Shown here one piece after another: positions 53,333-61,341 of a stretch of 64,000 nucleotides of DNA. Both the position numbers and the translations under genes were made by a program. The notes under the pieces were generated by a model, which saw only the letters and a program-made list of their open reading frames with translations, did not search any database and was not told where the DNA came from. Within the stretch, counting starts at the first letter, position 1, and each line of letters opens with the position of its first letter. This DNA comes from Streptomyces mobaraensis. GTDB lineage: Bacteria > Actinomycetota > Actinomycetes > Streptomycetales > Streptomycetaceae. Where the stretch lies: assembly GCF_020099395.1 (NCBI RefSeq), contig NZ_CP083590.1:1674001-1738000 (forward strand), read 5' to 3'.

Positions 53333-53647
53333 ATGCGCTGTGTCATCGCCCGGTACCCGTTCGAGCTGACCAAGAGCGGGGTGGCGGCCTCGATGAAGGG
53401 CGTCGCGCCCGAGCTCGTCACGGATGAGTCCGTGACCATCGGCCGCCGCCGCTACCCGGTCAAGCAAGTGGGCCAGGTCATCACCCGACAGGACCGCCGC
53501 GACTTCACCAGCGGCGAAGTGGTCCGGGCCATGGCCTGCCTCGGCTTCACCTGCCACGATCGCCCCGCGGCCGCGCCGCCGAACGTCTCCACCGCGCTCC
53601 GGGCCGCCTCGGCACTGCTCGGAGGCATCGCCTCCCCGGAGGCGTGA
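53333..53647 (+). CDS. SCO5918-family protein
   Basis: This 104-residue protein is recognisable as the Streptomyces SCO5918-like family: MRCVIARYPFELTKSGV at the start, then TIGRRRYPVKQVGQVITRQDRRDFTSGEVVRAM. Function is unknown, but the family recurs beside cold-shock and DEAD-box genes, which suggests a role in RNA handling or the ribosome under cold. The ATG follows GAGG. Its downstream terminator is interrupted by an insertion sequence. Confidence 0.8.
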   Translation: MRCVIARYPFELTKSGVAASMKGVAPELVTDESVTIGRRRYPVKQVGQVITRQDRRDFTSGEVVRAMACLGFTCHDRPAAAPPNVSTALRAASALLGGIASPEA

Positions 53648-53677
53648 AGACGGGCGGTCGACCGCCACCAGAACCTT

Positions 53678-53697
53678 GTGAGGGCCCCGCCGACACG
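53678..53697 (+). terminator. Left arm of a terminator split by an IS element
   Basis: GTGAGGGCCCCGCCGACACG, 30 bases after the SCO5918-type stop. Its exact reverse complement is at 55000-55019, beyond the insertion sequence, and is followed by CGCTTTTTC. Joined, the two arms would form a 20-base-pair terminator with a loop of about 22 bases. Confidence 0.85.
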
Positions 53698-53709
53698 GGC
53701 GGTTTCTAG

Positions 53710-54985
53710 GGATCGTCGCAACACTGGGTTGGTTTGATCAGGCCGTGAGCAGTTTATGCAGGCGCTCGGCTGGGGTTTCCCAGCCGAGCGTTTTGCGTGG
53801 GCGGCCGTTGAGTTCGGCGGCGACGGCGTTGAGGTGCTCGCGGGGGTGGACCGAGAGGTCGGTGCCCTTGGGGAAGTACTGCCGCAGCAGGCCGTTGGTG
53901 TTCTCGTTCGATCCGCGCTGCCAGGGGCTGGCGGGGTCGCAGAAGTAGACGGGGATGTCGGTGGCGAGGGTGAAGGAGCCGTGGGCGGCCATCTCGGCGC
54001 CCTGGTCCCAGGTCAGTGAGCGGGTCAGGTGGCCGGGCAGGCTCTGGACGGTGTTCACCAGGGCGTCGCGCATGCGTTCCGCGCTGCGGCCGTCGGGGAG
54101 GTGCACCAGCATCGTGTAGCGGGTGGCGCGCTCGACCAGGGTGCCGATTGCCGAGCCGCTGTCCTTGCCGATGATGAGGTCGCCTTCCCAGTGGCCGGGC
54201 ACGGCCCGGTCGTCGGCCTCGGCGGGGCGCTCGCCGATCATGATCATCGGGGTGGAGAACCTGGCCTGACGGTGCTGGGCCTGGCGGTGCGGTTTGCGGC
54301 GGGTACGTCCGGTGCGCAGGGCTCGGGTGAGTTCGCGGCGGAGTTCGCCGCGGCCCTGGACGTAGAGGGCCTGATAGACGGTCTCGTGGACCACGTGCAT
54401 CTCCGGCCGCTCGGGGAAGTTCTCCCGCAGAGCCTGACAGATCTGCTCGGGACTCCACCGTAGGGCCAGGCGGGCCTGGATGAAGTCCCGCAGGGCAGGG
54501 TTCTGCCCGATCTTCCCGGTCTTGGGCCGGGGCCGGCGGGCATCAGCGCGGACCTGGGCGGCATAAGGCCGGTACTGGCCGTTGACCGGATGCCGGTTGC
54601 GGCGGATCTCACGGCTGACGGTGGACGGGCTGCGGCCCAGCTCCGCCGCGATGGCGCGGACCGTGGCCTTCTCCAGCAGCCGGTCGGCTATGTGGATGCG
54701 GTCGGCCTCGCACAGATACCGGGACGGGCCGGAAGGCGGTACCACCGCGTTGACCGGTGGTACCGCCTTCCGGCCGCCAGAGGCATGACGGCCGTTTCGC
54801 CAGCGCTTGCCTGTGCGGAGGTTGATGCCGACAATCCGGCTGGCCTCCGCGAAGCTCATTCCTTGATCCACAAGCCGGAAGTATTCCTCCCGTTTATGGA
54901 TCAAAGGAGCATGCCCCGGACGCTTCCGTACCCTGCCGCTCTCGACGTCCATCGCACCCCTTGAACTGGGGTGTTGCGACGACCA
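53710..54985 (-). mobile_element. IS30-family insertion sequence
   Basis: About 1276 bases. The ends share TCGTCGCAACAC (53713-53724 and its complement at 54971-54982) as terminal inverted repeats. CTAG flanks both sides (53706-53709 and 54986-54989), consistent with a 4-base target duplication or with a palindromic target. One intact transposase gene fills it. The element sits in the loop of a terminator hairpin. Confidence 0.85.
53738..54952 (-). CDS. IS30-family transposase
   Basis: This 404-residue DDE transposase has an N-terminal helix-turn-helix pair (FAEASRIVGINLRTGKRWRNG and VRAIAAELGRSPSTVSREIRRN). The catalytic core has D258 in GHWEGDLIIGK, D316 in WDQGAEM and E350 in SNENTNGLLRQYFPKGTD. 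The 33-residue gap between the last two acids is the IS30-family spacing. The frame is intact with no frameshift, so the element may still be active. It is read toward the cold-shock cluster. Confidence 0.94.
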   Translation of the reverse strand: MDVESGRVRKRPGHAPLIHKREEYFRLVDQGMSFAEASRIVGINLRTGKRWRNGRHASGGRKAVPPVNAVVPPSGPSRYLCEADRIHIADRLLEKATVRAIAAELGRSPSTVSREIRRNRHPVNGQYRPYAAQVRADARRPRPKTGKIGQNPALRDFIQARLALRWSPEQICQALRENFPERPEMHVVHETVYQALYVQGRGELRRELTRALRTGRTRRKPHRQAQHRQARFSTPMIMIGERPAEADDRAVPGHWEGDLIIGKDSGSAIGTLVERATRYTMLVHLPDGRSAERMRDALVNTVQSLPGHLTRSLTWDQGAEMAAHGSFTLATDIPVYFCDPASPWQRGSNENTNGLLRQYFPKGTDLSVHPREHLNAVAAELNGRPRKTLGWETPAERLHKLLTA

Positions 54986-54999
54986 CTAGAACCCAAGCA

Positions 55000-55030
55000 C
55001 GTGTCGGCGGGGCCCTCACCGCTTTTTCGG
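55000..55030 (+). terminator. Right arm and T-run of the split terminator
   Basis: CGTGTCGGCGGGGCCCTCAC at 55000-55019 is the perfect complement of 53678-53697 and is followed by a TTTTT run at 55023-55027. See the left arm. Confidence 0.85.
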
Positions 55031-55609
55031 GGCTCCGACGGCCTGGGTCCGGTGCCCTTGTCGCGGGCCACCGTGTCTGCGGCCCGCGAGCCTCAAAATC
55101 TGTGTTTGTCAGCGTAGACATTGCCGCCCGGCACGGTTAGTCTTTTTCTCGTCGACACGGTCAAGTGAGACCCGGCAGACATGAACTGGCGGGTAGCGAC
55201 ATTCGAAGTTCGCAGGTCGGTGCGGTTCCGGAGCTCCGAAGCCAAGGCGTTCGCAGGACGGCGACGGGGCTGGGAACCGCACTGGGCGGCCCGCAGGTCG
55301 AGGGGCTGCCACCGGCAGTACCGATGCAGTACCGCAGTACCCGTTTTGGTTCGGAAGAAGGACGGAGGAGCAGACGCCATCAGGATCGCCCGGCCCGGGA
55401 AACCCTCGGTCCGGGTACCGCAAGACCCCCGATTGGATGGTGGTCCCCGGTCACGCAGCCGCGATCCCCGCACCCCGCCCCTCACGGGCCGGACAGCGGA
55501 AACAGAAGGTCGGCAGAGCATTAGGGCCGACGGATGGTGTTGAATTTCCTTCGGGGCCCTGGTGCCGTACGGCACCAGGGCCCCTCGACGCGTTGCACAA
55601 CGAGGTGAC
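55031..55609. other. Long leader region upstream of the MerR-type gene
   Basis: No convincing gene is visible. AT-richer bases at 55095-55150 (with TTTTTCTCGTCGACA) could hold a promoter, and several short inverted repeats follow. The region ends in the 32-base palindrome annotated separately. Confidence 0.4.
55553..55584. promoter_or_regulatory. Perfect 32-base palindrome before the MerR-type gene
   Basis: The half-site GGGGCCCTGGTGCCGT is followed directly by its exact complement. It ends 25 bases before the ATG at 55610. As RNA it would form a 14-pair hairpin with a four-base loop; as DNA it is a two-fold symmetric operator candidate. No T-run follows. Confidence 0.8.
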
Positions 55610-55960
55610 ATGACAGCAGACACACCGCTCAGCGACCGCCTGGACGACGATGACTATCCGGCGTACACCATGGGCCGGGCCGCCGAGATGCTCGGCACGA
55701 CCCCTGCCTTCCTCCGGGCCATCGGCGAGGCCCGTCTGATCACTCCGCTGCGCTCGGAGGGCGGACACCGCCGGTACTCCCGTTACCAACTGCGGATCGC
55801 CGCCCGCGCCCGCGAACTCGTCGACCGGGGCACCCCGATCGAGGCCGCTTGCCGCATCGTCATCCTCGAGGACCAGCTTGAGGAAGCCCAGCGCATAAAC
55901 GCCGAGTACCGCCGCGCCTCACAGGAGGCATCCGGAGGTTCCAGCCCCCGTCCGAGCTGA
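55610..55960 (+). CDS. MerR-family transcriptional regulator
   Basis: This 116-residue protein has the MerR helix-turn-helix YTMGRAAEMLGTTPAFLRAIGEARLI followed by the wing SEGGHRRYSRYQL, and a helical dimerisation region DQLEEAQRINAEY. It has no long effector domain or conserved metal-binding cysteines, so it belongs to the short HspR/BldC-like group and may respond to protein interaction rather than a ligand. The ATG at 55610 follows GAGG. The palindrome just upstream may be its own operator. Confidence 0.85.
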   Translation: MTADTPLSDRLDDDDYPAYTMGRAAEMLGTTPAFLRAIGEARLITPLRSEGGHRRYSRYQLRIAARARELVDRGTPIEAACRIVILEDQLEEAQRINAEYRRASQEASGGSSPRPS

Positions 55961-56346
55961 TCACGGGGCGCGGGGGCGCTCGCGGGTCGGCACCCGTTGA
56001 CGGCTGCTGCCACCGCCGGCCGGGCCTCCGGCCGATGGCGTCCACCCTCCCGCCTTCTACGGGATTACACCTGGATCTGTGACCGCCGGCCACCCGGTGC
56101 TGCGCGGGCGCTCCCGACCGCTCCCGCGCGCCGACGGAGCCCCTCGCCCGCCAGGACACAAGCAGGCGCCACGGGACGAGCAGGCGCCAGGGCGCGAGCA
56201 GGCGTACGCGCGGAGTCAGGCCCGCCGAAGCCCGGCACCGTCGCGGCTGTAGCCGGACGACGGGGCGCCGTCACCCCATGCGGACCGGCGTCAACTCGCC
56301 CGACGTGCGGCCGATATGGCACCGCGTCACCAATAAACTTTCCTGC
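55961..56346. other. Spacer with short repeats
   Basis: No gene recognised. GAGCAGGCG-like units recur three times at 56160-56210, and 56087-56141 resembles a stretch at 50283-50336. The downstream gene could start at ATG 56278 instead of GTG 56347. Confidence 0.4.
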
Positions 56347-57678
56347 GTGACGACCATCCTGCAGGCCACGCAGCGGTGGCTGCTCGGCTTGATGCTGGCC
56401 TGCTACGTCCTGGCCGGGGTGTTCCCGGCCCCCGGTGAGGCGCTCCGCGCGGCGGCGGTTCCGGCTCCCGCGGGGGCGGGGGAACTGACGCCCCCCATGG
56501 TGTTGTTGGCGGTCATGCTGTTCAACGCGGGCCTGGGGGTCCGGCTCGCCGAGCTGCGGGTGGTGGTGCGGCGGCCGGTGCGGCTGGTGCTCGGGGTCGC
56601 CGCCAACGCCCTGTCGCCCCTGATCGTGCTTCCACTGCTGGCGCTCGGTCTGCGCACCTGGCCCGATCCGGCCGAGGCGGAGGGGCTGGTGGTCGGGCTC
56701 ATGCTGGTGCTGGCGATGCCGATCGCGGGCGGTGCGGCCTCCTGGGGGCAGAACGCGGGCGGGAACGTTCCCCTGGTCGTCGCGATGGTCATCGGTTCCA
56801 CCCTGCTCAGCCCGCTCACCGTTCCGCTCGGGATGCATGTGGCCGGCGTGCTGGTGGGCCCTTACGGTGCCGGTGCCCTGGACGACACCGCCAAGGTCGA
56901 TGTCATCGCCCGTACCGGGGCCGGGGTGTTCGCGCTCGTGTCGGTGGTGCTGCCGTGTCTGGTGGGCGTCCTCGCGCGGATGCTGCTCGGCGAGGAGCGG
57001 GTCCGCCGCGTCCTGCCCGCGGTCAAGGCGGTCAAGGCGGTCAACCTCGTGAACATCCTGCTGCTGTGCTACGTCAACGCGGCCGGCGCCCTGGGGCAGG
57101 CCCTCGCCCACCCGGACCTGCTGCTGCTCGCCCTCGTCCTGTCCGGCGCGGTGTGCTGCCTGGCCTTTTACTGCGGCCGGTGGCTGTCCTCCTGGACGCG
57201 CTGCGACCGGCCGGACGGCATCTCCCTCACCTTCGCCACCGGCATGAACAACAGCGGCGCCGCCGCCGTGCTGGCCGCCTGCCGGCTCTCCCACCGCCCA
57301 GAAGTGCTGCTGCCGATCCTCTCCTACAGCCTGCCGCAGAAGATCGTCGCGGGCGCGGCGGGCACACCGCCCAGCACCTCCGGCCTCCCGGCCTCCCCTC
57401 CCCCACGCGAGCGGCGGCGCCGGCGGCGCCCGGGCGTCAAGGTTGAGTCAAACACTTGCGTCCCGACGCAAGTGTCGCGCTATGCTGCTGGACGTTCGAC
57501 AACGCTTGAGGCACCTCGTTCGGTGAGGCGTCTTCACGGACACAGGCCACTGACCCCACGACGTCGAGAGACGCCCAGGGTCAGGACAGATCTCCCCGGC
57601 CTAAGGGGTGATCCCAAGTGGCTGCCCCTGCCGGGGGATTACGCCGTGGAGTGCCAAAGCTCTGACGAGTTGGGGTGA
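56347..57678 (+). CDS. Bile acid:sodium symporter-like transporter with abnormal C-terminus
   Basis: The first 340 or so residues are a membrane protein of the BASS/sodium-bile-acid-symporter type, with about nine hydrophobic segments. The family-like turns are MLVLAMPIAGGAASWGQNAGGN and GISLTFATGMNNSGAAAVLA. After SLPQKIVAGAAG the frame continues for about 100 residues of Arg/Pro/Ser-rich sequence that runs over the promoter and M-box riboswitch of the next gene, which cannot be native coding sequence. A one-base shift after about 57360 would end the protein at a TGA near 57446. A frameshift or lost stop is likely. The GTG at 56347 is chosen; ATG 56278 is possible. Substrate unknown. Confidence 0.65.
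   Translation: MTTILQATQRWLLGLMLACYVLAGVFPAPGEALRAAAVPAPAGAGELTPPMVLLAVMLFNAGLGVRLAELRVVVRRPVRLVLGVAANALSPLIVLPLLALGLRTWPDPAEAEGLVVGLMLVLAMPIAGGAASWGQNAGGNVPLVVAMVIGSTLLSPLTVPLGMHVAGVLVGPYGAGALDDTAKVDVIARTGAGVFALVSVVLPCLVGVLARMLLGEERVRRVLPAVKAVKAVNLVNILLLCYVNAAGALGQALAHPDLLLLALVLSGAVCCLAFYCGRWLSSWTRCDRPDGISLTFATGMNNSGAAAVLAACRLSHRPEVLLPILSYSLPQKIVAGAAGTPPSTSGLPASPPPRERRRRRRPGVKVESNTCVPTQVSRYAAGRSTTLEAPRSVRRLHGHRPLTPRRRETPRVRTDLPGLRGDPKWLPLPGDYAVECQSSDELG
57452..57475. promoter_or_regulatory. 24-base inverted repeat over the NRAMP-gene promoter
   Basis: ACACTTGCGTC, CC, GACGCAAGTGT: perfect 11-base arms. It covers the -35-like TTGCGT (57456-57461) and ends six bases before the -10-like TATGCT (57481-57486). 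A repressor bound here would block the promoter. The regulator is not identified. Confidence 0.65.
57510..57672 (+). ncRNA. M-box (ykoK leader) magnesium riboswitch
   Basis: Matches the M-box pattern. CTCGTT (57515-57520) can pair with GACGAG (57664-57669) as the closing stem. GGTGAGGCG follows the first strand. ACGTCGAGAGACGCC (57560-57574) and the GGGTCAGGACAG block fit the conserved internal loops. GTGCCAAAGCTCTGACGAG closes it. The class senses Mg2+ and lowers expression of transporters when Mg2+ is plentiful. It lies between a promoter and the NRAMP-related gene at 58014. Confidence 0.88.
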
Positions 57679-57761
57679 GCCGCTCCCTTCCGGGCCGGCT
57701 GGCTCCTTGCCGTGTCCGTTACGGCGCCCGCGCGCGCCCCGGCCGGGAGGAGGCGAGAGAC

Positions 57762-57839
57762 ATGGACGGCACCAGCCACAGTCCGGGCCACAGTAGGCCC
57801 CTCATCCGTATGTCCTCGTTGACCTCCGGCACACGGTAA
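57762..57839 (+). CDS. Possible 25-residue leader peptide before the NRAMP-related gene
   Basis: ATG to TAA encodes 25 residues (starting MDGTSHSPGHSRPLIR). It has a near-perfect ribosome binding site GGAGGAGG (57746-57753) eight bases upstream, far better than that of many real genes here. It lies 90 bases after the M-box and 174 bases before the transporter start. It contains two prolines and several serines. A leader peptide acting in attenuation, as known for mgtL and corL in enterobacteria, is an inference. Confidence 0.5.
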   Translation: MDGTSHSPGHSRPLIRMSSLTSGTR

Positions 57840-58013
57840 CGACCTTCCCCGCACCTTCCCCGACCCTTCCCCGCGCTCTTCCGCGCGACAGCCGACGCGG
57901 CCCGTTCCCGTCGCGGCACCCCGCCGCCTCGGGTCCTCGTGCTGCCCGCTCGCGGGGAGGATCGCCGCCGCGCGCCCCAGACCTCCCCCGACGGGGGGAA
58001 CCGGGAGGCTGTC

Positions 58014-59678
58014 ATGACCGACCTCACCACCACCGCTCCGACCACCGCTCCGACCGTACCCGCGCCCCGCACCACCGCCGTGCTCGACGACGCCCACGTC
58101 GGCGACATCCGCGGCGCCCTGGGCACCATCAGGCTGGACGACACGGCTCCGCGCCGGGGCCTGTCCGCCAGGCTCAAGACGCTGCTCGCGATCGTCGGCC
58201 CCGGGCTGATCGTGATGGTCGGCGACAACGACGCCGGCGCCTTCGGCACCTACACCCAGGCGGGACAGGACTACGGCACCAGCCTGCTGTGGACCCTCGT
58301 CCTGCTGATACCCGTGCTGTACGTGAACCAGGAGATGGTGCTGCGGCTCGGCGCCGTCACCGGGGTCGGGCACGCGCGGCTGATCCTGGAGCGGTTCGGC
58401 AGGTTCTGGGGCGCGTTCTCCGTCATCGACCTGTTCCTGCTCAACGCCCTCACGCTCGTCACGGAGTTCATCGGCATCACGCTGGCCGTCGGCTATCTCG
58501 GGCTGCCGAAGGTGCCGAGCGTGCTGCTGGCCGCCGTGATCGTGGTGGCCGCCGCGTCCACCGGCTCGTTCCGCCGCTTCGAGCGCACCGCGATCCTGCT
58601 GTGCGCCGGCTCGCTGCTGCTCGTCCCCGTCTACTTCATCGTGCACCCCGCCACCGGGCGGATGGCGCACGACCTCGTCGTCCCCGGCATGCCGCAGCAC
58701 GCCCGGCTGTCGGACGTCATGCTGCTGATCATCGCGATCGTCGGCACGACCGTGGCGCCGTGGCAGCTGTTCTTCCAGCAGTCGTACGTGATCGACAAGC
58801 GCATCACCCCGCGCTTCATGCGGTACGAGAAGGCGGACCTGTGGCTGGGCATCGGGATCGTCGTCATCGGCGCCGCCGCGATGATGGGCTTCTGCGCCGC
58901 CGCGTTCGCCGGGCACGGGGAGTTCGGCCACTTCACCGACGCCGGTGACGTGGCGACCGGTCTGGAGAGGTACGCGGGGAAGACCGCGGGCGTGCTGTTC
59001 GCCGTCGCGCTGCTCGACGCGTCGGTCATCGGCGCCTCCGCCGTCTCCCTCTCCACCGCCTACGCCATCGGCGACGTCATGGGCCTCAAGCACTCCCTGC
59101 ACCGCGGCGTCAGGGGCGCCAAGGGCTTCTACGCCGTCTTCGCCGGGCTCGTCCTCGCCGCCGCGGTCATCGTCGTCATCCCGGGCTCACCGCTCGGCCT
59201 GCTGACCGAGGGCGTACAGACCCTCGCCGGCGTCCTGCTGCCCTCCGCCTCGGTCTTCCTGCTCCTGCTCTGCAACGACAAGGCCGTCCTCGGGCCGTGG
59301 GTCAACGGACGCGCGATGAACGTGTTCACCTCCCTCGTCGTCGCCGTCCTCGTCACCCTGTCCGTCATCCTGACCGCGGCCGTCCTCTTCCCGGACATCG
59401 GCTCCGCCGCGATCCTCGACATCATGGGGGTCTGCGGCGTCGCCGGTATCCTCGCCCTGGGCTACGCCGAGACGCGCCGCCGCCGCAAGGGCTGGACCCC
59501 CGCCGGGCCCGTCGACCGCACCGGCAGGGAGAACTGGCGGATGCCGCCCCTGCGCGAGTTGCCCCGGCCCCTCGTCTCCACCGGCCGCAAGGTCGGCCTC
59601 ACCGCCCTGCGCGTCTACCTGCTCGCGGCGACGGTCCTGGTCGTCGTCCGCGTCACGCAACTCGCCTTCGGCGGCTGA
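58014..59678 (+). CDS. NRAMP-related (probable magnesium) transporter, NRMT type
   Basis: This 554-residue protein has about 11 hydrophobic segments and the NRAMP fold. The first-helix metal motif, DPGN in MntH, reads GDNDAG (70-75). The sixth-helix motif, normally containing Met-Pro-His, reads VGTTVAPWQ (243-251). Loss of the metal-coordinating Met and of DPGN is the hallmark of NRAMP-related Mg2+ transporters, in which M-box control was described. The M-box upstream here supports Mg2+ rather than Mn2+/Fe2+. The ATG at 58014 follows GGGAGG. The N-terminal 50 residues are a cytoplasmic Thr/Pro-rich tail. Confidence 0.88.
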   Translation: MTDLTTTAPTTAPTVPAPRTTAVLDDAHVGDIRGALGTIRLDDTAPRRGLSARLKTLLAIVGPGLIVMVGDNDAGAFGTYTQAGQDYGTSLLWTLVLLIPVLYVNQEMVLRLGAVTGVGHARLILERFGRFWGAFSVIDLFLLNALTLVTEFIGITLAVGYLGLPKVPSVLLAAVIVVAAASTGSFRRFERTAILLCAGSLLLVPVYFIVHPATGRMAHDLVVPGMPQHARLSDVMLLIIAIVGTTVAPWQLFFQQSYVIDKRITPRFMRYEKADLWLGIGIVVIGAAAMMGFCAAAFAGHGEFGHFTDAGDVATGLERYAGKTAGVLFAVALLDASVIGASAVSLSTAYAIGDVMGLKHSLHRGVRGAKGFYAVFAGLVLAAAVIVVIPGSPLGLLTEGVQTLAGVLLPSASVFLLLLCNDKAVLGPWVNGRAMNVFTSLVVAVLVTLSVILTAAVLFPDIGSAAILDIMGVCGVAGILALGYAETRRRRKGWTPAGPVDRTGRENWRMPPLRELPRPLVSTGRKVGLTALRVYLLAATVLVVVRVTQLAFGG

Positions 59679-59738
59679 GCATTCGGCCGGTGCCTCCCGA
59701 GCCCCGCGGCCCGGGAGGCACCGGCCCCGGCCGCCGCG

Positions 59739-60104
59739 TCAGGTGCTGATGGTCGCCGCGGTGTCGAAGCCGTACGTGCGGGCGTAGCCGTTCTCCACGC
59801 CGACGAGGAGGTCGACGACCTCGAAGTAGTGGTCCCAGAACGGCGTTTCCCGCAGCGCGTCGATCAGGAGCTGGTACGCCGCGTGGTCGCGGGCCTCCCA
59901 GAGCCAGACGTCGGTGACGCGCGTCGAGTAGAACTCGGTGTCGAAGAAGCGGGACCGGACGCCGGTGGTCCTGGCCTCGATCACGGGGACGATCTCGGTG
60001 GTGAGGGCGTGCATCCGCTCCTCGGGGGTCTTGTCGAGCCAGGCGCGCGTGGTCTTGACGAGCATGAAGGCGGTGACGGGGGCTTCGGTTTCCTGAGTGG
60101 ACAC
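59739..60104 (-). CDS. Darcynin-like small protein
   Basis: This 121-residue protein resembles the darcynin family of small alpha/beta (dimeric barrel-like) proteins: [23 protein letters not shown], then [45 protein letters not shown] and a final ENGYARTYG. Function of the family is not established. The GTG at 60104 follows GAAGGA. It is divergent from a LysR regulator with 126 bases between starts, so it is the likely target gene. Confidence 0.75.
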   Translation of the reverse strand: MSTQETEAPVTAFMLVKTTRAWLDKTPEERMHALTTEIVPVIEARTTGVRSRFFDTEFYSTRVTDVWLWEARDHAAYQLLIDALRETPFWDHYFEVVDLLVGVENGYARTYGFDTAATIST

Positions 60105-60230
60105 AGTGATTCCTTCGGTGAAATTCAGTGAAGTGGGGGTTCGTGCCGGATCGTTACGCCTCCCATCCTGGGAAGTGGCACCCTGTTGCCACAATGGGAA
60201 CTTCGGCAACGCATCATTGCCGGGAACGGA

Positions 60231-61229
60231 ATGACCCTGGTGACCAGCCCTGAACCGGTGATCGACGCCCAGCTCGCCGTCGCCCTGGACGCCCTGCTGG
60301 CCGAGCGGAGCGTCACCCGCGCCGCCGCGCGCCTGCACACCTCGCCCGCGGCCATGAGCCGCACCCTGGCCCGGCTCCGCCGGGTCCTCCAGGACCCCCT
60401 CCTCGTCCGGGCCGGACAGCGCATGGTGCCGACCCCGCGCGCCCAGGAGCTGCGGGACGAGGCGGCGGAGGTGGTACGCCGCCTCGGGGCGCTGCTCAGC
60501 CCCGGCGCGGAAGTCGACCCGGCCTCCCTGCGCGGCACGTTCACCCTCCAGGCCGCCGACCTGGTCGGCGCGGCGCTCGCCCCCGGGCTGCTGGAGCTGG
60601 CCCGGGAGGAGGCGCCGGGGGTCTCGCTGCGGCTGCGGGCGGAGGAGCTGGAGGCCGGGCCGGCCCTCCGCGACGGGCGGATCGACCTGGAGGTCGGGGT
60701 GATCGACCACGTCGACCCCGAGACCCGCGTCGAGGAGCTGGTCACGCTGCGGATGGCCGCCGCCGTCCGGCCCGGTCACCCGCTCGCCGGGGAGCCGCTG
60801 ACCCCGGCCCGGCTCGCCGCCGCGGAACACGTCGCGGTCAGCCGCCGCGGCCGGTTCACCGGGCCCCTCGACGCCGCCCTCGCCGAGCGGGACCTCCGCC
60901 GGCGGGTCACCGCCGTCCTCCCCAGCCACCTGGCCGCGATGCACCTCGTCGCCCACAGCGACGTCGTCTGCCTCGTCCCCGCCGCCGTCCCCGGCGCCGC
61001 CCCCTCGCCCCTCACCCGGACCGCCACCGCCCTCGGCCTCCGCCTCCTCGACGTCCCCCTGCCGCTCCCGCCCGTGGCCATGGGCATGGCCTGGCACCCG
61101 CGCCACGCCGCCGACGGAGCCCACCGCTGGCTCCGCGAGGCCGTCCGCCGGACGCTGACCGGGAGCGTCCCGTCGGCGCGGGACCATCCCCCGTCCCCCG
61201 AACTCCCGCCCGGTGAGAGCGGGTTGTGA
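60231..61229 (+). CDS. LysR-family transcriptional regulator
   Basis: This 332-residue protein has the LysR helix-turn-helix [40 protein letters not shown] at residues 20-60 and a periplasmic-binding-protein-like effector domain. The ATG at 60231 follows GGAACGGA; a TTG at 60186 would add 15 residues. It is divergent from the darcynin-like gene; the spacer contains TTGCCACAATGG (60186-60197), of the T-N11-A type bound by LysR proteins. Confidence 0.88.
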   Translation: MTLVTSPEPVIDAQLAVALDALLAERSVTRAAARLHTSPAAMSRTLARLRRVLQDPLLVRAGQRMVPTPRAQELRDEAAEVVRRLGALLSPGAEVDPASLRGTFTLQAADLVGAALAPGLLELAREEAPGVSLRLRAEELEAGPALRDGRIDLEVGVIDHVDPETRVEELVTLRMAAAVRPGHPLAGEPLTPARLAAAEHVAVSRRGRFTGPLDAALAERDLRRRVTAVLPSHLAAMHLVAHSDVVCLVPAAVPGAAPSPLTRTATALGLRLLDVPLPLPPVAMGMAWHPRHAADGAHRWLREAVRRTLTGSVPSARDHPPSPELPPGESGL

Positions 61230-61341
61230 CAGAGAACCCCCGATCTCGTCGACCCCGTGTCCGTGCCGGCCACATGATGCGAACGACCGTTCAGCGCTCA
61301 TCACCACCGCTCGTCGACGACGGGCGACCCAGGGAGTCGGC

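Noticed and set aside
53706..54989. IS30 element as the boundary of a larger composite transposon
   Set aside because: Only one copy of the element is present in the window and the split terminator shows a simple single insertion.
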